From Glandiceps talaboti (taxonomy: Eukaryota > Hemichordata > Enteropneusta > Spengelidae), in NCBI RefSeq assembly GCF_964340395.1, contig NC_135570.1:11775322-11822821 (forward strand): DNA of 47,500 nt, written 5' to 3'. The position numbers and the translations under genes are program-made. A model generated the notes under the pieces. That model saw only the letters and a list, made by a program, of their open reading frames with translations. It did not search any database and was not told the DNA's origin. Shown here in pieces: positions 1-15,119 of the stretch (positions within the stretch are counted from its first letter, which is position 1; the number at the start of each line of letters is the position of its first letter).

Positions 1-367
1 CTATAGGTATATACAATAGTTATGAATATATTAGTGACAACAATGTTGTTAGCTTGTCATTTCATTCATACCTTTGAGTTATATTTTTATGATTGTAGTT
101 TGACAGATTTTGTCAAATGTACGTAGGGAATTTCTTGGCGAAAGTTTGATACGCAAATCTTCTGGAATTTGATCCGTACCTCACGACAGGTGGTTTTCAT
201 AGAGTCGAACTCATGGTTTCCATGGTAACGATACCAAATGTGATAGGTGATTATAGTCATCTTGTGATAGGACAAACATAATGTTTTCAACAAAGTAGAC
301 TATTCACTATGTAGCGCTGATGTCAACCTTTGAGTTAGTTCAATGTTATGGTGTGGGATTTAGCATA
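1..367. other. Non-coding flank, no feature seen
   Basis: Unique AT-rich sequence. Short frames show no family motif. Confidence 0.6.
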
Positions 368-387
368 CATCATCATCATCATCATCG

Positions 388-431
<44 letters not shown>

Positions 432-487
432 GCCGCCATCACATCACCATCGCCATCACCATCACCACCACCACCACTACTACCACC

Positions 488-518
<31 letters not shown>

Positions 519-622
519 CCACCACTACCATCACCACCACCACCACCACCACCACCACCACCATCATCATCATCACCACCATCATCATCATCATCATCAC
601 CACCACCACCACCACCACCAAT

Positions 623-691
<69 letters not shown>
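368..691. repeat. CAT/CAC trinucleotide microsatellite (about 324 bp)
   Basis: Near-continuous CAT and CAC triplets with CGC/ACT interruptions. All frames stay open, giving spurious poly-His, poly-Ile/Ser/Pro, poly-Asp/Gly and poly-Met/Val frames on both strands. Not a gene. Confidence 0.97.
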
Positions 692-2731
<2,040 letters not shown>

Positions 2732-3080
2732 CTGTATCTCCGTCTCTTTCACCTACACTGCCTCTGTCTCTCTTTCCCTCTATCTGTCCATGACTGTGTG
2801 TGGTGCGTCTCTCTCAAGTCTGTCTTTGTCGCTGTCGCTATAAAATTGTACTGATAGAACTATCCATTTGATATATATTTTCACACGGATAGATGTCATA
2901 TTTCCCTCGACATAGGGCCATTGAGACCGAAACCTTGCCAACAACTCTACAGGGGCGATGTAATTCAAAGATCGTGTTATGGTCACTCAAAGACTAATTA
3001 TTTGCGGTACTACTGCAACAGTCGAATGGCACTCCCGCACATAGAACAACATAGTTGTGACTGATGTGTCTTGTTTGTTA

Positions 3081-3157
3081 GCCGCCGCCATCACCGTCAT
3101 CACCGCCGCCGCCACCACCACCACCACCACCACCACCACCACCACCACCACCACCAC
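3081..3157. repeat. CCG/CAC trinucleotide repeat
   Basis: CCGCCGCCATCACCGTCATC followed by about 15 CAC/ACC triplets. It resembles the 0.4-kb and 28-kb triplet arrays. Confidence 0.93.
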
Positions 3158-3351
3158 CTTGTTTGTTTTCTCAGACAGTGGAATCGTTGCGTAATATTCA
3201 TGAATAAATATAGTTCGTTGAATAATTTACTCATCTTAAGGAAATATAATGGTGATGTGACTTGCTTTAGAAAAGTTTAATGGAACAATACTACTACATA
3301 AGTTTGTACCTGGTCATTTAATCCCTCTCACTTATGTAGTCGTTCGTGTGT

Positions 3352-3386
3352 GGGGTGGGGGTTGGGGGTTGGGTGGGGGTGGGGGT
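3352..3386 (+). repeat. G-run cluster with G-quadruplex potential
   Basis: Six runs of three to five G separated by one or two bases (GGGGTGGGGGTTGGGGG and onward). This matches the G3+N1-7 quadruplex rule with room to spare. Confidence 0.8.
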
Positions 3387-5454
3387 AAATATCAACACGA
3401 AATAAGTGAACGGTAATATGATGGAAATACTGATAAAAATTCAAATCTTTTAAAAGTGATAAAAATCCATAATTGAAAATTGTCATGTACCAATGATATA
3501 TCAATAGAGTGTAACAATTATTAGTTGACTGGAACTTTGTAGAAATATGTGTGACTGTATATATGTCTGCATAAAAGAAAATCGCTGGGAGCAATTCCCA
3601 GCACAAAGATTTTTTTTTAAATTATAAGTTGTGACTTTTTGTATTTTAATATTATATTTTGTCTTGGCTGAAATTGTATGGTTCACAAGAAATTCTATTA
3701 TTTGGAATAACATAATTTCGAGAATATGTGATGCTATAATGTACACTACCTTTTGACTCTACAGATCTAGGTACATTAAAATATTAATAATGAAATATTT
3801 GTAAAAATAAAAATATATATAAAATTAAGACTTTTTAACAAATTCAATTATGGTTTTGTAATAAATAAGGGAGATAAGTCAATGAATAGATTTAGGTTAA
3901 TCTGTATGATATTCCCAATACTTATATACAGGAATAAGTGCTGAACGATGATCCCTACTTAATTGCACTTCAACAGAAAATCCTACCTCTATCTCCTTAT
4001 AAACAAAGTTTTGTATACATCCTGCTGAAACGTCGGAGTAAATTGCCTCTTTAATCAAATAAGCGAAATTTAATTTAATAAGGCATATACGCTAAATAGT
4101 CTTGACATTGAAATCCCACGGCCTTATGAAAAAATATAAATATTTTGAAAGGCCATTTCAGAACAAGTACGATGGCGAAAACATTAGCAATCAAATGTAT
4201 TATCCCTAGCGACTGTTACATACATAAATCACCGGTTCATTTCATTAACAAGAAATAACTGGATGATTTTTCTAACGTCTTTTGACAACATAATAGCCCG
4301 AATCGGCTCGTGTGATCATGACTTGCGGCAGTTGTGTCTGTTTTACACTTTGCCAATTAAGGACACGTATATGGTGAAATCATTTATCAGTCTATGCAAC
4401 ACCTGCCTCGCTATAAAATATGGGATGATAGCTAGTAACGACAACTTTCATTTGACCAACGATTTATTGTTATGGTAACGTTTAGTATACTATTACTATT
4501 GACACCGTTCAGGAAAACATGTTCTAGATCGTAAGTCAAAAATTGGTGAACTTTTAAAAGTGGGTATAAAGGTGGCTGTCAGAAAACGTATCGTTTTAAT
4601 ACGTCAGAAAACCGATAGCTCTTCTCACATAAAATTGTGTTAATGCTGGAATTACTCGTACTTTCTTGCACCAATTACGTTTGATGCCTTTTTTCCAATC
4701 ACAGTCATAAATTCGCTATTAGTCTTGTTGTTACATTTAACTCGCCGACGAGTTTCATACGCTTGCGTCGAGTTAATGTTGTTTGGCTCGTACTGGTCGT
4801 GATATATCAGATGAATTGCGAGAACAAATTTTCCAACCGTTAGAGTAACTATTAATAAACGGCGCTGTGTAAAACAGCTCTGTTGTCGACGAGGCTGAGC
4901 AAATCACTAGGCTTTCATTGTCCAGTGTCTTCTCTCAGACCAATTTGTCGGATTTAGGATGGATTTTTGAATGACTAGACACGGTGTTCAGTTATTAAGT
5001 TCAATCTACATATATGCTAATATATGCAGATTTGAAATCGTATGCAAATTTTCGTGTTTAAGTTACGTCTCACCGTCCCAACATTTTTCCAGTCACATAT
5101 TTCACATTTCCTTACCACTAAATTTTACCGATAGTTAGATTTTTCCATATACACATTAAATTCTATTTTCAATTTTAGTTTCGGATGTTAAGCTTATTTG
5201 CATTAAGAAATTTTTGTCATTCAATTTTTTCTCCTTGTCCATAACAACAACAAAACGGCAGTAAAGAGGTTTAATGCGTGGGTGAGTTTATTATTTTGCT
5301 CAAGTTAAACCGAAATATATTGCTTTCTTGTATTTACTGTATTCCGATGGAAACAGGGATGTTGTTAAGTTGGCCATGAAGTATTTTGTAAGGGTGGAAA
5401 AATGTCTCTCAGTAAAATAAATAGATACAAAGGACGATCGACAATAAACGACAA

Positions 5455-5466
5455 CCCCCCCCCCCC
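5455..5466. repeat. Poly-C run (12)
   Basis: Twelve consecutive C. Similar homopolymer C/G runs occur near 8240-8251, 16447-16456, 23552-23561 and 43544-43554. Confidence 0.9.
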
Positions 5467-5747
5467 TTCACAAGTGCGACATCGACACGTTTATATGTGA
5501 TGTAAACCATGATGAAAATTGTAGTGGTGACACCACTACGATCGATGCAATATCAAAACATGATGGTAAACACATTAAAATACTACCGGGAGCCCAACAC
5601 TGTATATCGCATTAGTAGTAAATTCTAATGTACTTATCAATATTGCAGTAGTAAATACAGAACCTGTTATCACCGTAGGCGTGAAAGTTTTCGAAATTTG
5701 GTTAGAAGTGCGAAAATGAAGTTTAGCAATCGCATTGACGCCAACCA

Positions 5748-5785
5748 ACCCCACCCCACCCCACCCCACCCCACCCCCACCCCAC
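5748..5785. repeat. (CCCCA)n pentanucleotide repeat
   Basis: About seven CCCCA units. The G-rich complement could form a quadruplex. Confidence 0.93.
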
Positions 5786-6283
5786 AACGAACGAAGTTCG
5801 TTTATTGTAGCTTGTGTGACATTGTTCGATCACGGTGTCCACAAAATATGTATACTTGGTCATCTGTGTGTTGCGAAATAGTTTCTAAAATTCCTAATAG
5901 TTTGTAACAAGATATATTCCTTCCAATATATATGATTTTTAAATGAAAACAAAATGGAAAATGAATAAATTATTACTAGCAGCTAAGCATACCTGAAGTC
6001 ACACTCAGTTTTCAAAAAATGAGATTGTTCAACATCACAGTAATACATTTACTTTTCTGACGTGGATACACCACAACCAACACGATCGTTTGAATGTTTC
6101 ACAATCCGCTTTCTCTGTTATCAATTCATCGCCCTCAAAGTCAGAATATTGGATGATTTAGTCAAAAAGAAAAACGACGTCATAGGCCAAAATTACATTT
6201 AGTATCATTGCCCTCATTGTACGGTAACTATTCTCGCAAGCCAGAGCACGTGACGTAGCGCAACTGCAGGGGGTACTAACTAA

Positions 6284-6537
6284 AATTAATGTGAAATAAC
6301 ATATTGACCAAGTGTGTGTTTGTCAGCCAATACATTGCAAATAAATATATAAAAAAGTGTAAAAAGTTTGTTATTGTGCGTACAAATTTTGCACATGTAT
6401 TAATCTTTTGCAATTTATTTAGTTAGGACTTGGTATATATTGTTTCACGTTGATTTTTCAAGTAGGAAGTCATGATAAAATTGTTTTATAAATTAAAAAT
6501 CCAAAATAAATATCCAATCCTCATCCATATGGCCATT
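6284..6537. mobile_element. Inverted-repeat MITE-like element, copy A (left arm truncated)
   Basis: It shares with the 33.7-kb copy the inner left arm (AATGTGAAATAACAT, TTGACCAAGTGTGTGTTT, CAATACATTGCAAA) and the full right arm (TTGTTTCACGTTGATTTTTC, AAGTCATGATAAAATTGTTT, CCAATCCTCATCCATATGGC). The outer 50-60 bp of the left arm is missing or diverged. No coding capacity. Confidence 0.7.
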
Positions 6538-7082
6538 CACTTTAAGTGACACACACTGGTTTACGTTGTGTCCTGTTATTTGTCAAGGAAATAATGAAGT
6601 TATGGATTCAAGACTTACACGGCCAAGACAGGAATACCAAATATGTAAAAAATTCATACCCATAAAGTGTTCTATAATTACTTATGCATAAGAGCCATTC
6701 ATCAAATGGTGAAAACTTTAAAGTTACTGAACAAATTTTCATTTTACAAGACTTAATCATTTTGTGTCGGTCGGATACTCTGCAGAGGGGGGCGTTGTAG
6801 ACTCGGAGAACTGGTGTTTATCGTCCCCTGTAGAAATTTGATATAACATTGCTAAGGATACACCTAGCTGTTGTGGTATAATGTGCGATACAACAGCACG
6901 TTGCGTTGAACAACCTCTGACGTCATGACATACCAACAACTCTAAAAGGTCAGATCGACCACTGATATTTACTGATGATGAAAGTGCAACCAAAGTTGAT
7001 TGCACTTTTGTCGCTGTTGGCCCATGACATGTAGACCACAAATAAAAGTCTCCCGGTGAACGGTGGTCACGAATGGACCATG

Positions 7083-7195
7083 CAGTGCCCTAGTGGGTAG
7101 GACATTTCACGTGTGTTACTAAGGCTTGAGTCCTGCACGAACTTGAAGATTGAAACCCTGGCCTTTTAAAGGCCCACTTCCGATAAGGATTAAAA
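7083..7195 (+). mobile_element. tRNA-like SINE head (weak)
   Basis: TAGTGGGTAGG at 7091-7101 resembles a pol III A box, and GATTGAAACCC at 7148-7158 resembles a B box (GGTTCGAATCC) with mismatches, at tRNA-like spacing. It abuts the TIR element at 7203. The A-box and B-box matches are imperfect, so this may be a decayed copy. Confidence 0.35.
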
Positions 7196-7202
7196 TTCAG
7201 TT

Positions 7203-8272
7203 AGGGGGCCTTCAGTAATTACAAGAGGCGGGATAATTGGAGGGGGGGGGCACTTTTTACAAACTGGTCCTTGCAAGAGGGCCATATTTTATAAAATGGA
7301 AATAAGGGGAGGGTCCTTTGACTACCTTTTTAATTTGCATTATTTCGTTATTTCGGCATGATCCCACCGCTGCCACCAGTTCCAAATCCTACTGGTACCA
7401 CATCCCACCACTGCAACCATTGTAAAGTAACATAACCAACCAGCGAAATGCAGATATTAAATGTAATGTGGTGGAGTGGAGATGTTGATCTCGGTCCTGA
7501 GGTTGTCAGTTATGCGTTCTTCTAGTCTTTGGGAGTTCTGGCCTTCAGCTCAGCCAATTAGATCCAAACACTGGCATTGATTTAATGTAAACACAAACCC
7601 ACTGTAGGGGTAATAGTGGGAAACAACAAATACCTTTAAAACTTTCAATGTGGTGAGATCTTACTACAGAAAAATGCAAATATAATTCTTCAAAATGCAA
7701 ATATCCCTAGCAACCATGACCACGCCCATAGCAACAGCCAAACGGTGGTGTATTTCACAAAGATAACAACAGATCCTTAGATAAGTGAACAAACATTCAA
7801 AAAGTGTATGAAAATATGCCTAGTAACACGCCCATGGCAACAACCAAATGATCACGTATATTTCAAAGATAGCAACAGGGGTTAATAGGCAAGGGAATAA
7901 ACATTCAAAAAATGTATGTAAATGTGCCTAGCAACAACACCACGCCCATAGCAACAACCAAATGATCGCGTAATTGCAAAGATAACAGGGTTGAATAGGC
8001 AACCGGATAGTCATTTAGCAAGTGAACACCTATACCTAGCATAGATCAGAATGTGGGTAAACATTTTTTTAAACTGTACAGTTGTGCTACAACGCCATTG
8101 GCGCTATTTTTCATTGAAATATTTGAACGGGGAGGGTCATATCTAAGAGAAAGGAAATTGAGGCGAGGGAGCGTAATGTTTTAGCACAACGAACAAGGTG
8201 GGAGGTAACATTTTATATTACAGATCAGGTTTGATTTAACCCCCCCCCCCCTGTAATTACTAAAGGCTCCCT
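7203..8272. mobile_element. Non-autonomous DNA transposon-like element with terminal inverted repeats (about 1.07 kb)
   Basis: The left end AGGGGGCCTTCAGTAATTAC is matched in inverse orientation at the right end (reverse complement AGGGAGCCTTTAGTAATTAC), about 18 of 20 bases identical. Both are followed internally by G-rich tracts (a G run at 7242-7250; a C run at 8240-8251). The interior holds a 108-113-bp tandem repeat and no transposase frame. The superfamily is not recognised; no obvious target-site duplication was seen. Confidence 0.65.
7690..8040. repeat. 108-113-bp diverged tandem repeat inside the TIR element
   Basis: CCTAGCAAC/CCTAGTAAC-type starts occur at 7706, 7819, 7927 and 8035. 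Each is followed by CACGCCCATAGCAACA, CCAAATGATC, a TTTCAAAGATA block and CAT(T)CAAAAA. About three copies plus a partial fourth. Confidence 0.7.
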
Positions 8273-9525
8273 GCCTTATGTAGCTAGCAGTGATAGTGCT
8301 ATGATAGTAAATTTAATCCTGAGTGGTCGCATTACTTATTTATTTATCTCACCACTGACTAGATAACACTAATACGAGAACATAGGATTGAAACATTTGC
8401 CTTTAAAACCATCACTTACAAGTATAAGCATATATGTTTTGTAAACAATATACCATTGACATGACTACATGTTAATTCACTTTCGTCGTCAACACTGCGC
8501 ATGTGTATAACAACAAATTTAAATGGTTTTCGACGTTTGAAATATGGCAATATTAAACCCCACCATATGCATGGTATGACAGTGTTAGTATGTGTACCGT
8601 TGCCGATATAATGGCTGTCACAACAATTCGTAAAATTTGACTGATGCGAACATTTGCACTCGTATTAACAATGGAATCATACATCATTGTGTATTGTAAA
8701 GAAATGTACTCCATCTTAATATGTGATTACATTAGATAATAAAGTCTATTCAACAAGGTAGCTTTCTTCCTGTCTTTTTAACTTTCGCTATTCACAATGT
8801 TCCCTTCAGAGCGATCAATCATCAGTGACATAGACGGATCGCAGTGTTAAATTTTTCCTGTGAACGTAATGACCGCCTGCAGCCTCACTCAGAACAAAAC
8901 ATAGAAGATATAGTGAGACCCCTTAACTCGGTGTCAGTGAGGGATAAATTGAGAACATTGTCTTCTGTGGTAATTTATTGACGCCCCTACTCTGTGTGTG
9001 TACAACAAGCGACTTATCGACCTAAAAATACTTTCTAGGGATTTTTTTGATAGATTTACGTTGTCAGCGTTGGATCTATGGCGAGGCATCGTAAGATCGT
9101 AAATCACGAATACATGTATATGTTTATACATTCATCCTGTAAATCGTACCTTAGTACTGACAACATCGCTGCGTTGACACCGGTCGAAGAAAGAAAAACT
9201 ATTTCGGGATGTATTTTGTTCATGTATACAATTACTTTACTATTATCGTAAACTGAATTCCAGTCAACAGCAATGCTAAGGTACGACCTAATAATTCTCG
9301 CTCAATATCACGTTTTTGGCTGCACCGGAGAATTTTCTTCGCGCTGTTCGCATCACTCTACCCCATCATATGGCTGTCAGTGAGGTACAACATGCATCAC
9401 ATTCGACATCGTTTGCGGGCATGATTTATCGCACCCGCAACTTCGCATGACATGAAACAAAGTACCATCCAAAATACTTTCCATGGGATTTTTATGGCTT
9501 AATCCAGCAAGCACCATGCTTGTGA
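8273..9525. other. Unique intergenic sequence
   Basis: No gene or repeat recognised. Confidence 0.5.
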
Positions 9526-9551
9526 CACGTCAACTGAAAGTGACGTGTAAT

Positions 9552-9565
9552 AAAAAAAAAAAAAA
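9552..9565 (+). repeat. Poly-A tract with hairpin upstream
   Basis: Fourteen A after TAAT, preceded by the inverted repeat ACACGTCA...TGACGTGT (9526-9549). It may be the tail of an old retroposed sequence, but no body is recognised. Confidence 0.5.
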
Positions 9566-9900
9566 GAAGAAGGCAAAGTCAGTTAGTAAATCACCCATAA
9601 TAACCTGGTATTAGCTAGTCGACTGTCGCAGGTTTGTGCTCATCTCCGCGTGGTACTTACAAAACTTGCGCTTTCGTGTGAAACCGATTGAACCATACGT
9701 CCCGGTACAGTTTGTGGGCATGACGGGCCGCATGGGTAGAATAGCGTATAGCGTTTAGTACACAAAGACTTACTTTTGTTTTGAGTAAGCAAGCAATGTA
9801 AATGTTAAATTTGGTTATGACAAAACTATCGTGTTCAGTTATTTCGTATACCCGTACGCTATCATGTCTGGTTTGGTTGCGTGCGTTCCCATATTGCCAA

Positions 9901-9958
9901 CCATCACCCACCCACCCACTCACCCACCCATCCATCCACCCATCCATCTACCCATCCA
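9901..9958. repeat. CCCA/CCAT tetranucleotide repeat
   Basis: Imperfect CCCA, CTCA and CCAT units. Confidence 0.9.
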
Positions 9959-10076
9959 GTTTCATTTGCATAAACGACTCGAATAAATATTATGTTATGG
10001 TCAGCCTTAGCACTACGATAATACATAGACAAGATAATTTTCATTTTTAAGGAAGTTCAGGTGAAATTGTGGAGTC

Positions 10077-10345
10077 GTGATGGTCGGCTGGTTAGAGTGG
10101 CCGGCTAGGAATCTGCAGGTTGCAGGTTGCAGGTTGCAGGTTACAACCTTATCGCTGTCGTTTGTTTCTGAATGGCTAAAGTCCTTGGACAAGATTTGAA
10201 CCACGATTGTGCCCCAGTCAACCCAGCTCTATAATAAGGGACCTGGTAGGATAGAGGTTGCAATGTGAATACTTTACGCTCCCCGGGGAGTTGTGGAAGT
10301 GCCGCTACAGGACCGTGCCAGTGTGGGAAAGAGATGTTTTCCATT
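10077..10345 (+). mobile_element. tRNA-derived SINE-like element
   Basis: TGGTTAGAGTGG at 10089-10100 is a good A box, and GGTTACAACC at 10139-10148 a degenerate B box, 50 bp apart. Between them the heptamer GCAGGTT is repeated about four times (10115-10141), which stretches the tRNA-like head. The body continues to a T-rich tail near 10330-10348. I recall similar elements from marine deuterostome genomes, but a database comparison is needed to name the family. Confidence 0.6.
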
Positions 10346-10588
10346 TTTTTTACTGAAATATGGTTCTTGTCATTAGCATAGACATGAAATGAAAAGAAAT
10401 ACTATCGATTCTAATTCTGATAGTTTATAACTACCTAAACTAATTGGATGTTATTTACCTTTCACCATATTGTGTGCATCGACAATTAAACTCTGGGGAT
10501 TCTGCTGGTATTACTCACACACTTGTACAATGTAAACCCTTTGAGTTGAGTTTTGTCAAGAACATCCACTTTTAATTTTGTGTTTCTG

Positions 10589-10688
10589 TACATACATACA
10601 TACATACATACATACATACATACATACATACATACATACATACATACATACATACATACATACATACATACATACATACATACATACA
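10589..10688. repeat. (TACA)25 tetranucleotide microsatellite
   Basis: Uninterrupted 100-base CATA/TACA array. The translated frames (HTYI and MYVC repeats) are artefacts. Confidence 0.98.
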
Positions 10689-11237
10689 CAATTCAATTCC
10701 CAAAGGATAGCATTATCAAAATCAATCAGAAAGAAATAACAATATTTCAAATGTCAACAGTACACCCTTTGAACGTCCATGCATCAATATCCTTCAACTA
10801 ATTTGATTGAAGCTACAATGTATCATCAGTATAAGTATCAAGTTACGATGTCTGTTATCTTGGTAAATCAATTATCATACATAATTGGTGGATCACCTGT
10901 TTGAGAGCTCAAATGACATGGCAGCAAAGTATCTTTCAATGCATTGTTAATATTGTAATGTAACGTATAGTTTTGATTCCACGATTTTGACTGAGTCACC
11001 GTTTAGTCATTGTTTATGGATTACTAATGGACAACTATGGTTGTGTTACCTTTTCACAGTAACGACAATTGGCAGCATTTCTCTCTAAACCCACTATTTA
11101 ACAGCCTTAAATCAATTGTTACCAAACCTTTGGTAACCCATCAACCATTAACTACAGAATTTCGCCCTATTTACAATAAGGTACTTGGTACATCACAGAG
11201 ATCATAATAGAATACACTAACAGGTGAATTTCAATCC

Positions 11238-11655
<418 letters not shown>

Positions 11656-14211
11656 CCGTGATTCGTGTAAAACCAAAGTATTGTAATAAGAGTATGGTTA
11701 CACCAACGTGTACATGTAAATATACTTCAGTAAATAGAGTAGGTGAAGAATCTAATGTTTCTGAACTGAACTAACGTGTCTTCTGACTCCAGTACACTTG
11801 TTAACAATTATATATAAATAGTGATCGAGTGTAGCAGAGTCACAGATGATTCAGGCAGTAGACAATAGGCTAGAACTGAACGAGGTATGGCGGTTGTTTT
11901 AGTCTCATATGAAGATAAGTAATTGAAAATATTGAAAGCTACAATTTGAACGTTTGTGAAACTGTTTTCTTCGCTATAATTGACTTACTCACAATGTTGT
12001 ACATCCTGAATGCTACTGAATCACCTGTGGGCAAGTGATTTTGTGTAACTGTACACACAACGTGGTACTATAAATCAAATCAAATGGGTCCGCACCCTAA
12101 AATCAGCAGCCCATAGCGATCACGATTTCAACCTGTTACCGTACTGCTTATGGACAAATCAACTTCTAATCGACATGTACAATATCAAAATTATTGATAT
12201 TTTAACTATTTTCAGTGATGTATTGTTGGTTGTGTGAGCAAAACAATAATGCCTTCATTTACAGCTAGTTTAGCTTTAAACAATGTCGCCACTGGCACAG
12301 CACAAATAAGTTAATGGCGTTATTATCTTGCGACAAATAACTACGTCATCGAAGTTATTTACGCAGAAATTTCAGATACAGTCGACAGTTCTGATTCCTA
12401 AATAAAAGAACGCGTGTCGCTTTAAATACGAAACCGTGGTTACAAAAAGAAAGATTGTGTTCTCGATTTTACCCCTTTAACTATATAACAACCAAGATAT
12501 AAACATTTGTAGACTAAATACGTTAGTAGATGTCTCTCTAATATGACACACTATTGTGCAATCAAAGGTTTACCTAGCAGCAATTTGACGAAAACCACAA
12601 AGACAGATACGAATGGCATTTGCTAACTCCTTAAATCTTCACGGACAGCTACACAAAGACGCCCTTACAAAGCATCAACTTCAAACGATTCTACCGACAA
12701 CCCTGCGGTGTGAACGCGTCACAACGATTCGCCATTGTTCACTGGATGACAGTTTTTTCGCAGTGATGAAAATTGGACCGTTTTTCAACAAGATTTTTGA
12801 TTACAAAATATTCTAATGCCTATTTTGGTTGTATTTTGTGGAATTATTGTTGTACTTTCACTAAATTACTGACATAAAGGAGAAATTTTGTTTGAAATTT
12901 GGAAATCGAAAGTTGTTGACGTGTGAATGGCTTTGATGGCTGACGTGCAGTGATTGATGGATTGATACACAATGTGGTCACGTCTTTATCAAATACTCAG
13001 TAGACCTACAACGGTGTTATCGCGCCAAAGCGACCAGAGAGATTGATCACCATTATCGTCTGTCCATATTCTCTCACTCCTCACTTACTGGAGTCAGGTA
13101 ATACAAACAACCTAATCATTTTATCAAGCCGAGAAATGTAAATGAAACTCGCGCCTTTTTGGGAGGTAGAATTTGTCGCACACAGGAAAACGCGTACCTG
13201 GAGGTTAACTGGGTAATTATTGTCATCGTAATGTTCCAGTCTCCAACCGTGCCTATTTTGTCTCTTTATCCGTCGTTTTATGCAGCTTTTGCACAGCGTG
13301 GTACGTTCACTAGTAGAGCTCTACGCTAGTATAGAAGAAAACAGATTTATAGCCGGTACGAGAAGGCAGAGAAGGCGCGAACTATTAAATATCCATACAA
13401 ACTGACATATTTGCTCTCCCTGGCGGCCTAGTCTCGCTGCGTGCGGCGAATAAGAAAATTTGAATGTATGACAGCCACATAGCGTTAACGTGCACACCAT
13501 TTGTCAGTACATTCAATAATTTCTCATTGTGTAGAAAATCCCTTGATTTTTTTTTCATGTCAAACGATCAAAAATCCCTTGTCGCCGTTGTCAGAATGTC
13601 CCGTTGTTGTGCACAGCCTAGACGTCCGAGGGAGAGACTGAAAAAAAGTGAAAAAAAAACCGGTGTGAACTAGTCCTGTCAATCACTTCAAAAATAGCAA
13701 ACTCGTTGGGGAGTGAAGCGAAGTGAAATTTGAAAACGCAAATGAACAAGCGAGGTAATTTTAGTGACACAGTTGTGCCAAATGTATGCAATGGCCTGAA
13801 GCTTATAAAACGTGGAAATGTGAGTTGCAGTGTTTCACTTCGTTTCTGACATTTTACCCAAATCCATGAAAAATTAGATTACTGAACCAAACTGACTCCT
13901 ATAAGATTCCTGTCACTGAGCATCAGTTCTCTGTCATCGTTGAAACAGTGCTATTAGGATGCGACCATTAGCCGTAATAGTGATGACTTCTTCGTGAGTG
14001 ACTTTGACCTTTGACATGTGGAGGATGTCACGTTAAGTGCGGCATGCAATTCATTATTACTAAGAATTTAATTTTGACGTAGATAATAATATTCATGAAT
14101 ACAAAGTTTAGAATTCGAGTAAGACAATATAGAGGTACCATTCAAATCATTAAAATGAGAAAATATATATTCTTAATCACAGAACATACTAAATTAAATT
14201 TAGACTCATGG
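11656..14211. other. Unique intergenic sequence
   Basis: The frames at 12613-12816 and 13464-13673 lack conserved motifs and supported splice sites. Nothing else is visible. Confidence 0.5.
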
Positions 14212-14214
14212 ACT

Positions 14215-14246
<32 letters not shown>
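14212..14246. repeat. (CAGA)n short microsatellite at the end of the LINE relic
   Basis: About eight CAGA units followed by a short GATA run at 14257-14269. It interrupts the terminal part of the LINE coding frame. Confidence 0.95.
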
Positions 14247-14249
14247 CCC

Positions 14250-14800
14250 CCACGCATAGATAGATAGATTTTCTTTGTGTGGAATTTTGTTGTATAATAG
14301 ATAATGATTAAATTGTGCTATTTTTTTAACTGGCATACATTTAATTTCTACCCATATTTCCTTCCAGTTACAATCTTTCCCACAATCCTTTTCCCAAATC
14401 TTAGGAGCATACGTTTTAACACCGCTATTACTCACTATGTTCCAGTAAAAATCTTTACATGCAAACTCAAACATGTCTTTGTATTCTCCGTTGAAAGCTC
14501 TTTTTCTTAGCTGTATCCTACCAAATCTTATATAAATCTTATTGCTAACTTCACACATAATCCTGTACCAAGTTTTGGGGATTGCTTTTTTTATTTCTAT
14601 ATATTGTACAATCCAGTTTCTCTTACATTTCAATTTCTCCAGTAGAGTACTGTATCTGATAAAACTACCGTTATTAAATAGGCTATGAGAATAATTCCTG
14701 ACTCAATCCATTCTTTGAAAAACAACACAGACTTGTAACCAACATTTAAATGTCGGTTTCCCCAGATAATTTGTTCTCCAATTGAACTAGGTGTTAAGTA
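14250..14800 (-). pseudogene. Decayed LINE (non-LTR retrotransposon) ORF2 C-terminal fragment
   Basis: The reverse strand encodes a region that, in L1/Tx1-like elements, follows the reverse transcriptase domain. From high to low coordinate I read IIWGNRHL...FFKEWIESGI, then, after a one-base frame shift near 14675-14685, NGSFIRYSTLLEKLKCKRNW...EIKKAIPKTWY. Further on come WKEIW and a segment AQFNHYLLYNKIPHKENL, which resembles the conserved FxxxLLHNxLPxxxxL block. The frame is closed by TAA just above 14800 and runs into a CAGA microsatellite at 14212-14246 where the final cysteine motif would be expected. No RT catalytic core or endonuclease is present. It is a 5'-truncated, frameshifted relic. 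The clade call is by eye. Confidence 0.72.
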
Positions 14801-15119
14801 TTATAAAGTATTATATATTATATATTTCAATGAACAGGATATTATCGAACAATAATAGTTAAATTCTGAAAAACAAAAGCACAGAAATCACCGAAAACAA
14901 AAACAAAAATACACATAACACACGTCATAAAAGTATTAAGCGAGTCCCCACTGCAACAGTATAAGTATATACATTCGTATTACACGACTGTGTATACAGT
15001 ATATACTGCATAACCGTCATATTGTACATGTATGTGACTGTATATGTTGTATGCTTCAAGGGAAACGGTATGAAGGTGAATATACGACATATGGGTCGGT
15101 CATAAACCAAAACAATTAA

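Larger units (their letters stand above)
3390..6283. other. Unique AT-rich intergenic sequence
   Basis: Apart from the listed C and CCCCA runs, I see nothing. The frames at 3328-3746 and 4263-4478 have no family motif. Confidence 0.55.

Noticed and set aside
10077-10150. Functional tRNA gene
   Set aside because: A and B boxes are present but the B box is degenerate and heptamer repeats prevent a normal cloverleaf; a SINE head fits better.
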